Of a DNA stretch of 64,000 bases, positions 32,916 to 46,800 are shown piece by piece. Each line of letters starts with the position of its first letter. Within the stretch, counting starts at the first letter, position 1. The translations under genes were made by a program, and so were the position numbers. The DNA lies in the NCBI GenBank assembly GCA_000149265.1, contig CH003232.1, positions 1,405,017-1,469,016 of the forward strand, given 5' to 3'. The notes beneath the pieces were generated by a model, which ran no database searches, had not been told where the DNA came from, and saw only the letters and a list, made by a program, of their open reading frames with translations. Source of the stretch: Ciona savignyi. Its lineage: Eukaryota > Chordata > Ascidiacea > Phlebobranchia > Cionidae.

Positions 32916-34539
32916 AAAGAAAAGAAGCAGCTTCTCATAAGTTGCAAGAATGTACAGCTTTGTCACTGACATAGATCAATCCAAGATAGCATAACAACCT
33001 CAAACTTACTTAAAAGATCTGGACAAAAAGGAGCATTGCTATGCATGCGGCAATCAAGTAATGAGTTGAAAAAAACTATAACAATATAATAGAGTAATGT
33101 CTATGGTGTATCAAATATTCATGTTTTATTCCCATTATTATCACTGGACGCTTTTTATATGTTTATAAGTTAAGGTTCTCCGGTTACTACTGCTTGCACA
33201 AACATATATAGTAAAGTCAAAATGGGTTTTATATACACCAGTGGTGGTTAACACGTAATTAAAACTATTTGGTTGGTTAAAAATATTTTAATCAAGTCAC
33301 CAATTTTAAAAATGCTAGTTTTTATTGTTGTATTGGGTAAATAGAAATATGTTTTAACAAATTCTTTTGTAACCCTAGTTTTGCAATAGAAATGACTTGC
33401 TGAAATCTGAGAATCATACATATGTTCAAAATATGTTTCGTAAGAAATAGAAAATCATGAATTGTTTGTGTCTACCATAATTTGTTTGTATTTCAATTAT
33501 AATTAGAAATAAAGATACAATATTTTCATTTTTGTACCCGAATGTCACAATATTTTAAGTGACCTCTATTCGGCCTTTGTAAGCATATTTAAGAGTCCAA
33601 TCCAATATTAAATTTAGTATAGTATAAATGTTGTATATTTTTAAAGCACAGATTTTAAGTTATAATTTTGAATATAAGATAGCTTTGCATGTAGCAAATT
33701 TACCAGGTGATTTTAGGAAAACTTGACTGAACTCGAATTACATTATTTAGATAAAATACGGTAATTACCTAAATCGATTTCGTTTCACTAATTGACCAAT
33801 GATTTCTGGTAACCTACATGCATTTTTTTAACAGAAAATTCTGTTTCTGCTTTCCTAGTGGCAAAAGGATCCTTTTTTCTTTTCAATTTAACGATTTAAA
33901 ATTATAAGAAATATGATTGAAATAAAGCACAACATTAATGCTGTACCTCCAAAGATAATTGGCTATAGTTTCGATCCACAACCTACATGCATAACCTCCG
34001 TGATTAATTTTTTTTCGAGATTTGTGGGGATTTTAAGCATTAAAACAAAAATTAGTTTCTAAAGACTAGTATTTGACTCGACTTGACTCGAAGAGTTAAA
34101 GTGGCTTGACTCAAAGTAAAACCTGACTTGGACGCTTGCTTGTAACACCGAAGGACAGCAATTTTAATCACGGGATTCCAGCTTCAGCCTCGCCTAAACT
34201 AATGAACAGGAATTGCGAGAACGTTACTTGTCGAATTATCAAACCGCAGACTGGAGCTAGAGAGTGCGTATGGCAACCTTCAAGGTTCAAACGAGCGCTG
34301 CGTCGTATTTATCTGTCCACTTAATCTGTGGTGTGGTCTGCTGGGATTTAAGAAATATTTCTAAATCATTTCGGTACGTTCGCGGCTAATATAATGGGAG
34401 TGTAAGGCAGGGCGTTTCATTTTCCTCCCAAGCTCGTTCGAGGCATTCTTCGGGTAATAAAGAATGACCTTTCCTAACCTATGGCCATTTGTCTGTCTGG
34501 CGCTCGCCTGAGGCCAGTCAACCGTAACCAGCCGTCGTG

Positions 34540-34800
34540 TTAGCTTACGTCACGTGATCTTTACACTTGAACTTCGGCGTCACAGCTGCAGAGCGGACGG
34601 CACACGCACGCGGCGCGCGTCTCGCCCGCACACACACTCGGGAGGGACATTCTTAAGCAATAAACAAACGAAGCAAGGCCGGTTAGCGTGCGGTCAGCGC
34701 CAAGGAAAAAGAGAGATCCTCAATGTTAAACCCAAGCGGTTGGACGGGCGACAACAGTGCATGTCCAAACTGCCTGTTATGGAAGATATAGCAAGGTACA
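34540..34800 (+). promoter_or_regulatory. CpG-rich promoter and 5' UTR region of BCL11 first exon 1a
   Basis: GC and CpG content rise sharply here ('gcacacgcacgcggcgcgcg' at about 34601) against AT-rich flanks. A palindromic E-box TCACGTGA lies at 34548-34555. Two ATGs lie between this region and the coding start: 34723 (a 22-codon frame ending TAG at 34789-34791) and 34761 (a frame overlapping the true start). The transcription start cannot be placed from sequence alone. Confidence 0.5.
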
Positions 34801-34843
34801 ATGTCAAGAAGAAAACAGGACAACCCACAGCAATTCAGAATCG
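34801..34843 (+). CDS. BCL11: BCL11-type gene, alternative first coding exon 1a
   Basis: ATG at 34801 reads [14 protein letters not shown], followed by the donor GTAAGA in phase 1. This is the N-terminal peptide of BCL11, SALL and FOG proteins (MSRRKQxxPxx) that recruits the NuRD corepressor through RBBP4/7. The phase-1 end joins exactly to 43720 (G|AT GAA CCG), giving ...DEPDS, as in vertebrate BCL11A where DDEPD follows. The longer overlapping frame (ATG at 34761) is a shadow: it has no homology and ends in phase 2, which does not fit the next exon. Confidence 0.85.
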
Positions 34844-37800
34844 GTAAGAAAACCTTCACTTACTAGTAGTTAATACGCTTAAGAGTTGTTGCACTTGTCG
34901 GGTAGCAGTTTGCGGTTTTATGGCTGGTGGGCGTAAAAGGCCATGGTTTAGCTTCGGTTCTGGGTTAAAGCGGTTCGCTATGAAAGGATTTTCCGTTTTA
35001 AATATAGAATCGGCCGGTTATAGACGTTAGTTATAGCTTTGTCGCTTATTAATTACCGGTTGGGCTTAGGCACAGCTCGCGCCATTTTGTTTCTGAAATA
35101 GACGAGTGACGCACAGTGTGATAAAAAGGACTTCGCTTTAGGTACACCCTGGTTTAGCCAGAGAAGCCACTTAGATTGGATTAGAATAATATAATCCTAT
35201 GAAGTGTAGAGCTAGCCTAGGAGAAGCTCTTTTGAACTGAATTAACGCGTAAGTCGCGGTTGAAGGGCCGGTCTGAAGAGGGTACATGTATTATCAGTGT
35301 CGGGTATGAACTAAATAAGCAACTTCTGATATAGCCTAAGGCGGAAGGCTTGTCAAATCTAGATTGACCCGTGTTTTCTAATTTGTTTACATACCGCATG
35401 GTGTGTTATGTAAGATGTTATTTCTGATCCGAACCCAGGACCACACCATTGTTCGTTTGGATTATTTTAGTAAGTTGATAAACCAGATCATTCAACCGCG
35501 AAACTAGACATTAAAATTTAAAAATCTAAACTTCAATATGGTTCTGCGGTGGACCAAGCAAGCCAATACCCCGTCTAGTAACTTTGCAAGGCGGTGAGGA
35601 CCGTTTTGCGTTAATTATAAGTACGGCATGACCCTTAACACTTTGCTATCAAGTTTCCCCTTTGTCAAGGGAAAATAGTTGTTTTCTGGTTAACCTAGCT
35701 TGCTTGTCACTAAAGCTTTTCAAAAACGAGATACTGAAAAGTGGTGTACACTGCACAGAAAGGCGAAGTTAGTTAATCATTCTTAAGCAAATTTCGAGCA
35801 GTTCAGGAAAACGTTATGGATTCAATTTGCGCGCGAATTTTAATTAAAAACACGTGCGTATTATGACGGTATAATTAAAGACTGTATATGATACAATGTA
35901 AGTTTTGTACATTAGGCATTAATGTATGCAAATATAAATCCGGATAGTTACGTGATTTTGGATATTGTTACGTAACACATATGATTGTTTTGATTTTAGA
36001 ACTTTTTTTGTTAAATTAATATCTTTCGATAACTAGATTCGTTAGTTAATGATAGTATTTAGTAAAAAAATCCTGACTTTACACTTATGGCTATGTGACA
36101 TGAAAAAGGTTTATCTTGCGACAAGTTGTTGATAAATGTTGTTTCTACGGTTTAGCCTGTATGTTAAAGAAAGTATATCTTAAGGATGAGTTATTTACAA
36201 ATACAGGACAAGTCTTCTCTAGAGAAAAACACTTAACTAAGTGCTGGGGATTTTCCACACTAATTTACCCCATAACTAACTAATAGACAGCATTACTATA
36301 AGCTTGAAATTACCGATATGAAACACCACATACCACGTCCATAACTGTTTAGTGTCAGTTTTTGATAAAACGCAGATCGCTTTTTTATAGTGATACTTCT
36401 AAGTTACACAGATTTGTAATTAAGGATATTAAAAATAGCTGTGAAATATTTATTATGAAAACTGTGTTGGATATGACAAAAAAAATTAAAACTATACATT
36501 TAAAAACGCTGCTGTAAATAACTAGTAAACAAACCTTTTTTTGGTATTTTTTGTAAACATACACATACCGTATTTGTTTTGTTTAAAACTTTTGCAATTA
36601 TACTTTTAAAAAACTATTAGAAGTTATTTATTATTACAACATTTTTACTGTGTATGTAACTTTTATGGAATCTTTCACAGAAAATTTAGGTTGTAGCCTA
36701 AAAAAAAAACATTATAGTTAAATCCACAGAACACTTAAAAAATAACAAGAAAAAATGTAAATAGATTACCAATAACTAGTTTAAATGACTCACAGATGGC
36801 AATAGACTATTTATGTTAGAATAAAAATAGTCAGTTTTAAAAGGCGATTTTGACCTTAAATTATAATTTGAATTTATCAATAGGAGACGTAATAAAAGTA
36901 TTTAATACTTAAAACTGTTCTTTTGCATTGGATAGCTGATTTTGTACCTTTAAGTACAAATTGTATGCACTGACATTACTACTTTCTTGTAAAAGGTCAC
37001 TTTAAAATTCATTAACCTAACTATTGTTTTAATGTATATAAGGTAAGATATTTAACATTTTAACTTAGATGGAATGTGGCAAACCACATATATTCTCCCA
37101 AAACGTATGTTATCGTTAGTAGTCAACTTTCTTCCTGTATGCGATTGATATAACATACACCTATTCTAATAAGTACACTGCAATTAAACTTTAACGCTTT
37201 TACTGGGGTAAGTTTTAAAGCCATATTGGTCTGGTCGCCGAGGCCAATTTATGTATATTATTGTTATCAGTCAAGTTAGCCATTCGGCCACACGATCGTA
37301 CAATTTAGACGTTTTGCTTGGTCAATTTTTTGTACGTGCTCGTTCCTACAACAATCCGTTTCCAGTCTTGTACAACGCCCTTGAAGTGTCCTATTAGTGT
37401 GTCATAGGTCAAATTTGTCGTCAAATCACCTTCATTCGTGCACGGAAAAAAGATTTTAGTGTTTCGTTCGTCGGTTATCTTCAGCTTTATTTACGAATAT
37501 AAATAAATATGAAATATCATAACTTTTTCTCAAAGACAAACATTACAAAATAATTATCGTAAAAGTAGGATATAAAAAGAATTGATAAGAATTGTGTTTA
37601 ATTTTGGCTACAGTTGTCAATTGTAATTCAAACAGTGCTTTTAGTTTAAAAAATAAGTTTTAAAAGATGAGAAGCTAATTTGGATTTTAATCCATCCTGT
37701 ATTATTGGACAAAATCGTCAAAATTTTTGAAAAATTTGAATCATCATTATCCAATTATACTCATTTTGCGAAATTAAAATATGCAATCGAAGTGTGGTTT

Positions 37801-40800
37801 TTCGTCGCATATTCCCGGAATTCTATATTAAGAACGTGCTTGCGCACCTAAGCGATATTAATTACAGTCCAGTAAATGTACTCATCTATATTGAACTATG
37901 AATTTCTATACTTAATCATGGCAATAGAAGGTACTACTCTGGCAGATTTAAAAATAAAATGTATTTAATAATGATTTGATTATACGGATTTGGAACTAAA
38001 ATCCGACAAATCAGAATAGAGAAACGATTAAGCATATAAAACCACCAAGATATGTTTGTATTATTACGTTATATTACGATGACATAGGCAATAATATAGT
38101 CTTTCACATTTAATTCCGGCGCGTGTAATCATGATTTTATTTTTGGATTTACATTGTAAGTAAATTTGTTTAATTGATGTAAGCCTTGTAGATTTTAAAC
38201 AGGGTGCTTTTCAGAAAGCGTTTCTAGTTACCACATTTTACAGATTACCCTATATTTATGTAAATAAGACGCAAATTGTGGTTTTTACCATTACTTAAAT
38301 AGACCCCACTTAATTTTTATGGTGACTAAATTTCCATGAAAAATGATATGGATTTATACTTCAAAATTCAGGTGTTCTAATTTGTTTGCTCGAACCTAGA
38401 CATTAAAGTTTAAACAAGAAACGTTTAATACAGTGCGAGACTAAGCAGGGCCTTGGGACGATCTAATTTGTTAACATATTACTGGTCGCAGGATTTTCTT
38501 TCGTCCAGATTGCAAAGAGATGTGTAAAGTCTAAGAAAAAACAGCTTAAACTTTACTCCATGTCGTATTAAACGTCCCAAAATGAAGATATAACTTATGC
38601 TAAGAACATATCCTGTCAGTGTGAGCTAATCAATAGTATCAGGGGCGCTTGACATGCCATAGGTGTATGAAGTTCGGTGTATACGACCAAGTATTAAACT
38701 CAATAACCTATAAAAAGGCGTTTTTTTAAATCGCTTTACTGTTTATACTTTAAAACCCATAAGCCAGTAAGATGTCCCTTTCTTAAAAAAGAGTTTGAAA
38801 TAACCGTGGTGTCATATTTATCACATTGTCAGCTAAGGCCTAAAACCTTCTTAATATATTATGTCATAATAAAAGGGGTAAAGCAAAGTGAAATACACAC
38901 GTTTCTAAGAAGAAAGGCCAACGGTGTTTTCTGAGACACAGTATTAAAAAAGGGCTATATATTACATGAATCCAAGGAAATGTGCATATTACATCACGAT
39001 CCAAACTGTCGTGTGAGAAAATAACCATTTATACCGTTTTTCGAAGAAAAGCTTTTTTTTAATACTGTTTTCTAAGACACAATATTGTAAAAGACCTAAT
39101 ATAAAAGATAAAACGGTATATGGTACATTTATAAATATTTAAGGGCAAGTGGATAGTACAACTGGTCTTGTGTGAGAATAATCTTCCCTTATACCGAGCA
39201 AAGTTGCATTCACTAGTGGTTTGCTGCGCTGGTTTAAAAGGTTATTTTTGTGGCAAAGAAGTCTTTATGCTAGAATTGATTTTTAGTCTCAAACGTTTCC
39301 ATATGAAAGTTACTATTTTGCATTGATGAATTTTCTTAGACCAGTCATCATTTTTCCTGGCCGGATGACCCTTTATAGATTTAACTCCTAAGTTAATAAA
39401 ACCAGTTAATATTGTTTCGACATACGTAGCTCAAATGGTCATCATCTGCTTGGTTAAGATTAGAAATTATAAGCGTTTCAGCAAACGTGTCTCAAGGGAA
39501 AACTCAAGAATGAATTAGGAAAGTAGAAAATGAGGTAAAATGCACTTAAATACAGATTAGGGCGTTATGGTTGATTTTATGAGTTATAATAAAGATTTTT
39601 TGCGGTTGATATGATAATTGAAGACATGGTTAGAATTAGTTTTTCTACTTCCAGTGAGCAGTTTCCCTTCTTCCCTCTACATAGTTTAGTCCCTTATTTC
39701 GTAGAAAATTGACATTACATAACATTTTTAGGAGTATTTCATGATCAAAAAGTTTGAGGTAGCTACTATTTTGTTACTTTGAATTTATGTTACATTTTAA
39801 AACCACTGCTTTTTATAATAATTCCCTTTGTCTTTTGCATGCTGTCCTGAGTTTTTTGTTAATATTTGTTTAATTATTTTACCTTTGACTTTAAAATAAA
39901 CTGTTAAATGCATGTACCTGAATATATAGGTTAGCATTTAGGTTTAGTTGGATAAAATATGTTCATGGCCAAGCTTTGGTTTTAAAAATGTCAATAATAT
40001 ATACTCTAATTGGTGACGTGTTCGTTAATATCTGTAGGCCAGGAAAATAGTTAAAAAGCAAAAATATTAGTCATCTTTAATGACATAAAATATGGTGTTT
40101 GTCGTGTTTTAATCAGCGCTGTATCACAGTGCCTGCAACGTGTAAAATGTATTAATGCATTTTGCAATATAACCCATACAACCTATTTAAGGTGACTGAG
40201 CTAGTTTCAGTTCAAACGTAATTCCGACCAAATGGGTTTATTGAATGGCCATAAAATGCTATGGGCAAGGGGTAGGCGTTCACAGACACTGGTTAGCCTT
40301 AAAATGTCGAGGCTAGTATATCTAAAGGTCAGACTCGGCGGCTGTGTACGTGACATTCCAGAATTTAATATAAGTGGGCATGAGGTAACTTGACCGCAAT
40401 GTGTAGCACTATGTACAGTGTAAATATACCACTGGGTATTAGCTGGCTTGTTTAAACAACCCTGTTTTATCAAAAGTAATAATCACCTGAAACGTCGTAA
40501 GAGTGTGTCCATAAGTCGTAAAATTGTGCTGGAATTTTCTTAGCGTCGAATTTATTTGACTGTGAAACTGCTTTACAAAAAGCTACACCCTTTAGTACAT
40601 TGGCCCAGTCGTCCTGCTGACCGTGTGCTATGCTAGGATTACCGAGTTGTAGGAGCTGCTCCTGCACAATGGAAACTCCTCCTACGCGCGATCTTATTCT
40701 CTTTGATTCTCCTACGCTCCGGAGGCACGTTGTTAACTTGACAGTGGACATACGTCTGGGCTAGACCAACAAAACTCGCGCGACTGATTCGCTGTAAAAC

Positions 40801-43800
40801 AGGTTTTAGGTTACATAGTACCAGACCACTTAGGCTAGTGTATTTTAGAGTCAGGCGGAAAATAGTATTTCTGATAAAACACAAGTATTTAAAAACAAAT
40901 AATAAAGGCTAGTTTGATTCAGGGTTGCCATTTGGCCTTTTTCACGGCCAAATATCAGAAATTTGGCCTTACCAAAATCGTCCTGGACGCAAAAAAAATA
41001 GTTTGGCCGTGCGGAAAAATCTGGCCGAATTTGGCCGTATAAGCATATTGTCAAGTTTTTGGCCGAAGAGTCATATTATTTTTACGCTAAAGTAGAAAAA
41101 AGGCAAAAAGAGAGACAGAATTTGGAAATGAATTAATATCAACTGTCTCATTCGCAAATCACAAAGCTGATTATGACGTTTTAAAATTAAATAATAACGG
41201 TAGGCATTCCTATATAGTAGTTGAACGGGTTTAACAAATATGGAGGGAATTAAAATTATACAATTTTTCAATAAATAAGGAGATAAATAACCCAATTGGC
41301 TAAATTAAATAGTTTATTTTGCACTTGATACAAATTGGCCGAATTTTGGCCGTAAAGCAAAAACAGTTTGGCCGTAAAGCGTACTTTGCGTCTGGCAACC
41401 CTGGTTTGATTGCTGGTTAGGTAGTGCTAAAATAGCTTAAGGGTCAGTCTAGCGCAATATATTTGGAGAGGGCATTTTGCTGTGAAGTGTACGCCGAATT
41501 TGGAAGGCACGAGCACTTATTGGTTAGGTCAAGACTCATTTTCACTCTTTCTCTTTATTACACATGCGTATGATACACATGAGTCTCTAGAGCAGCCGGT
41601 CTAGGCTCAAGCGCAGACTGTACTTTGAATTTGCGATAACTGTTGGTCATACACGCACTAGGTCCAGTATTACAGGTCAATAGTCTTTCAGTAAGCTAGT
41701 AGCCTATAACATTAAAGTATTTGATTAGTTAACCAGTCGACTATTAGATTGAATTGTATTGTTCTTAGTACATTGTTTTGTGTTAAAGGGCATTGTTTTT
41801 TAGTTTAGCTAAAGCATAAGCTTAATCTTAAGTGCTAGCCTCTCTGTACAGATTACTTGTTTAACATTTAATATGCATTGTTTAATAATCTATATGTTTA
41901 TATGATACGATAGTATGTGTGCAGATAGGATGTTCATTACCGAGTTATTTCGGAATGTAATTCCTTTATTAATTGTTTCAAGTGCATTTACGGATGTATG
42001 TATTAAGATAAGTATCTCTTTTGTGTGTATAATTTCTCAATTGGCGTTTTAATTATTTAAACTAATCGTGGTAATGTTTGGTCTTATTCTGTTCATATGG
42101 TCAAATATATACATGTGTGGTTAGTACGTTCTTTCCTGAATTAAAAATGAAAAGCACCATTATGTGTGGGTTTTCCCTTCACTATTACGCACTAACTTAG
42201 GAGCCGGTAAAGTACGTTATGCAAATTTTACTTTTAGGGTGGCTTAGAGAGTTTAACTTTGTGGAATGATTTACTCGCATTTTCCGGATTCGGCGACCAG
42301 TTTTGGGATGGGGGCCGTTTGAACTGCTGTGTTTTAACCAGGACGGTGTGTCGACGTCACTCCTTCGTCCGTTGCTCAGGAAACTGCAGCAGGAAGCACG
42401 TGACAAGACAGACCGCTCTATTGTTTGTACAATGAGGGGACATTGGCTGCGCGATTGGCCAACGTAGCATAGAACGCCATGAATTTAGCGCATTTAGATT
42501 TTCGCAGCTATGGAACGGCGTTCGCGCCTCCGCAAGCGCACCAGCAACTCGACGTCGAGCCAGTGACGCAGCACGCCCAGCAGGATAATGTCGCCGGCGA
42601 GACAGAGACGGACGAGGGTAGGCTAGAAATCAGAGTCAGTGATGTTTCCCCGACCGCAGCCGAAACAAGGAATGAGGACGGGGAAACGAACGAAGTCTTC
42701 AAAGGCGACCTTAAGTCATCCAGCAAATCGACCTTGCAACGTCAGAACAATAAACTCTCCGATATAGTTAACGGGATCGCGAAAAAGCGTAGACTTACTC
42801 TTCGCGATGATGTACCGGAGCAGAACAGTCGACCTGCCACGCCGGCCGCGATCGTTACGTCACTGATGACGTCATCAACCGAAGGAGAGCGGTTCAAGAC
42901 GAGCAGAAGAAAACAACGACCGTATAAAACCGTTCGATGTCTTGAGGAAAGCCCACCTTCGTGGAACGGTAAGGGGACCGGTTTGAGTGATAGTTAGGCG
43001 TCGATTGCTGCTGTGCTCGCCCGGAAAGCGTCTCGCGGTATAAGAAGTACGTTCGTCCCTCCTTTAGCCTACGTGTGTTGACGCTAGCGATACTGTGCGC
43101 AACATATATCTTCCGGACCAAGGGAATTGTCCAAAACAGTTGTTCTAACACTTAGCGCTTTACCGAAATCCGCTAAGAACTTATATTGTTCACCGGTTTG
43201 ATGCAGCTTTTGTATTAAACCGTGATTAACGTTACATTGTTCTTCAACAATGCATTGTGCAGTTTGCTGATTCGGTATTGTAAACAGCAAACGTCTGGAC
43301 TATAGCTGCTCAGAATTGGCTGACTTGAATTAAACTTGTTTACGTGTTTTTAAATGTAGTTTATATTAAAAAATAGACCACACGGGTCCAATACACTAAG
43401 TTACACTTATTTTTAACGAGAGATATCTTAGATTCGTATATTTCAAGTATTCACCAACGGGCATGTCCACTAGTACCAACTCTACTGGGTTTATTTGGTT
43501 GTTTTTAATGCTAGGAGCTTTATTGTTTTTGTAATTTAGCGATACCTAGTTTACAATATGTTATTGGATTCTACACGTGTTTTAACGACTGACGTTTTGA
43601 TGACCTTTTCCAGATTCCAATTTTTTTATAGAAGGATTTTTATAGGTTCTTTTTATCGTGGAAACAAAAACTAACTCCCTAATATAATTATGACCTCACA
43701 ATGACATTTGTTTCGTCAGATGAACCGGACAGTGTTACTGAGATCGAGGATTTCATTACTTGTGGGCGCTGTAGGAAGACCTACCCCCTTCCATCTATTG

Positions 43801-46800
43801 CAGAGTTTATTCAGGTAACTATGGTCGTGTGGTCGTGGCTGTTACATATACCATAACATAAGAAAACTGTCTACGGTCTTAGTGGCGAACCCATCATGGG
43901 TTCGAAATTTAGTTCAACGGTAAAAATGTTTAGTCTAGGAACGGTCGTGTGGCCAAATGGTTAACGTGGCCGTTACATATACCGTATCATAAAAAACGGT
44001 CTTAGTGAAGAGCTTATTATGGGTGCAAAACTTGGCTTGATAAAAAAAGAGGTAATATTAGTCGTGTGGTCGAATGGTTAACGCGACCGATATAGATACC
44101 GTATCATAAGAAAGCGGTCTTAGTGACCAGCCCATCATGGGTTCGAAATTTAGTTCGGTAAAAAAAGTTTAGTCCAGGAACGGTCGTGTGGTCGAATGGT
44201 TAACGCCATCGATACAAATACCATATCATAAAAAACGGTTTTAGTGACGAGCCCATTATGGGTTAAAAACTTGGCTTGATAAAAAAAGAGGTAATATTAG
44301 TCGTGTGGTCGAATGGTTAACGCGACCGATACATATACCGACGCTTATACAAAAACGGTCCTAGTGACGAGCGTATCATGTATTTGAAACTTGACTCGAT
44401 AAAAAAGTTCTTTCAGTAAGTTCCTACCCACTTAATTCAAACCCTCGATTTGTCCAAACACCTTAACTAATACGCCCCAACGGGACGCGATAAAATAACC
44501 AATGGTCCTCTAGCCTCTCGGGTTCGAAACCAGTGCCTAAAATAAAAGCAGTTGCCTTTAAATCCCGATTTTTCTTCTACATTGCCATTTTTCTGGTTTA
44601 TTTTTTAGTGTACTTTTTGTAGTGTTTCCATTTTTCTGGCTTAGTGTCGTTTAAAGCGCTTCGTTTAAGCTTCACAAATATGGATATTGAATATTTCCAG
44701 AAGCAAGACTCCAAATCGATTCGAAAAGTGATTTAAAATATTTTATTATATTTTACCAATTTAAAATTAATGTATTTGCTTATAGTTTAAATGTTTTATT
44801 TGTAATTATTTTGCTGTAAAAAAGCACAAACAATAAAAATTTAAACAATTTTGTTTTTAGTTAAGATTGATGTTGATTTTAAATTAAAAATGAAAATTAA
44901 TTCATGAATCACGTTTATTTTCGTAGTGTTGTATTTGATTAGCATTTAACATGTTTCATATACTAGCGATTTTAAATTTAGGATTCAAAATTATTAATCA
45001 TCAAATCTAGAATAGAAATTGACTCGATTAAGGCTATTCCTAATTACGACGTTTAAATGTCGTTAAACCTACCGGTGTCGTTAAACCTAGACTTTTTACC
45101 GCGATAAACTATTTAGACATTTCTAAGTTAATCCATGTTTAAAACCGGTAGCTAAGTACTTGTTTAAATCGCATCCCGTATGTAGTCCCCTGGTCAAGTT
45201 TCGAACCCAGTACCCAAATATCCCTATATGTGATGTCTGTGTATGAATTGGTAGTGCTGTATAGCCATTCGATAGTGCTAGAAAGCCATTCGTTTTTGCG
45301 GACCTTTTTGTCCGTGGCTAAGTTTTTAACCAGCACACTTATATCCCACACAACGCCAGATGTGTGATCTATCTATACGAATCGGCGGCGTTAACCAATT
45401 TACCACATAAACCCTTGTAAAACTGTTTTTGTGTCTAAGTTTCGAACCCACACATATTTTCCTGTCTATATCCACGTATGTATAATATATGTTACTATAA
45501 GAACCGGTCGTGCTAACCATTCGTCCACATAAGTGCATTTTCGGAGTTATTTTTTTCCAACCCATTACTCGGGCAACGGTAAAAAAGGGAAGGAGGAAAG
45601 GAGGGAAACTTCTTACTAAAATTACGGAAACTAATTTTAACCCATCCCTAAACATTAATCTCAACTCCAAAACTAACCCTAACTTCAACCCTATGTTTAA
45701 AACTAACCCTAATGTCATAATTTTCATTTTAGGATGCAGTTTCCCTCCTTCCCGCTTTCCCTCATTTTAGTTTTCCCCCGTTATTCTAGTATATATAGCT
45801 ATCTCCACTTATATATAATGTATATATAGGGTCGGTGACTTTAATTGTCACGCAACACAACCCCCAAGTTAACCTCGCTTACAGTAAGTTTAAATCGGTT
45901 CAACCAAATCGATTGTATTACGACGTTTTGATTTCAATAGTTCAATCCCATCCTGTTGTTTAACGCCACAATAGATGCCCCAACCGTTGAAAATTCTCTA
46001 TTTTATCTTCCTTATATTTAAATTAAAACATCGCGCTTAAAATCGCTCTTAATGCGCTTCAAATTTCATTAAATATCGTTACCGGTGAATTACCTAAATA
46101 AAAGTGGCCAACAGTAGTTTTGGTAACCCGACTGTGATCACGGGGTGTTTGTACAAAGCCCATATTTTAACCAGCCTAGATTCCTCACCCATATAAACAT
46201 GAAATATTTCATACTTTTTTGACATTCCTCTTTTCCTTTTCTGTGGCCATATATTAACAGTACATTAAGGCTGTTATCAATACTTACCGAAATATATTTT
46301 AGTGGTGGTTTCCAGTTATTTCCGTAAATAAGGCGTAAAATAGTCGCCCATTTTTCCAGTTCGCACTATAATAACCGCAAATATCGTACACCGATAGTAG
46401 GGGTTTTCCCTTTCACTACGTCACAATTAACACCCCCAGTAACCCCTTTTTTGAGTTCTAGAGCCACCCCCCACTAACCCCATCATTATTACAGCACAAA
46501 CAAATATGCAAAGGCGCTTTGGAGAGCGATTCGCCGGACGCCGAAACACGTCACAAACCTTTCGATATGACGTCAGAACGAGGCGTCCAGGTCAACTTGG
46601 TTGGCTGTCCACTCTCTGACGTCATATCCGCAAAGCAAATCACCCCCCCACGGAGGACCATACCGTCTTCACCGTCGACTCGTTTCAAAACAATGGCGGT
46701 GACGTCACGAGAACAAACAATTACAACGGTAAGGCGAAACTTTTGAATTACAAGAAACGTTGGCCTTTGAATGAAGTTTATTTGTAACACTGCTTACCGG

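Noticed and set aside
34554..34847. Open frame of 97 codons ending near a splice donor
   Set aside because: The conserved MSRRKQ peptide is in a different frame starting at 34801, and only that frame has the phase needed by exon 2.
40207..40884. Minus-strand frames as a gene antisense to BCL11 intron 1
   Set aside because: No recognisable domain, no matching splice pattern; kept only as a composition anomaly.
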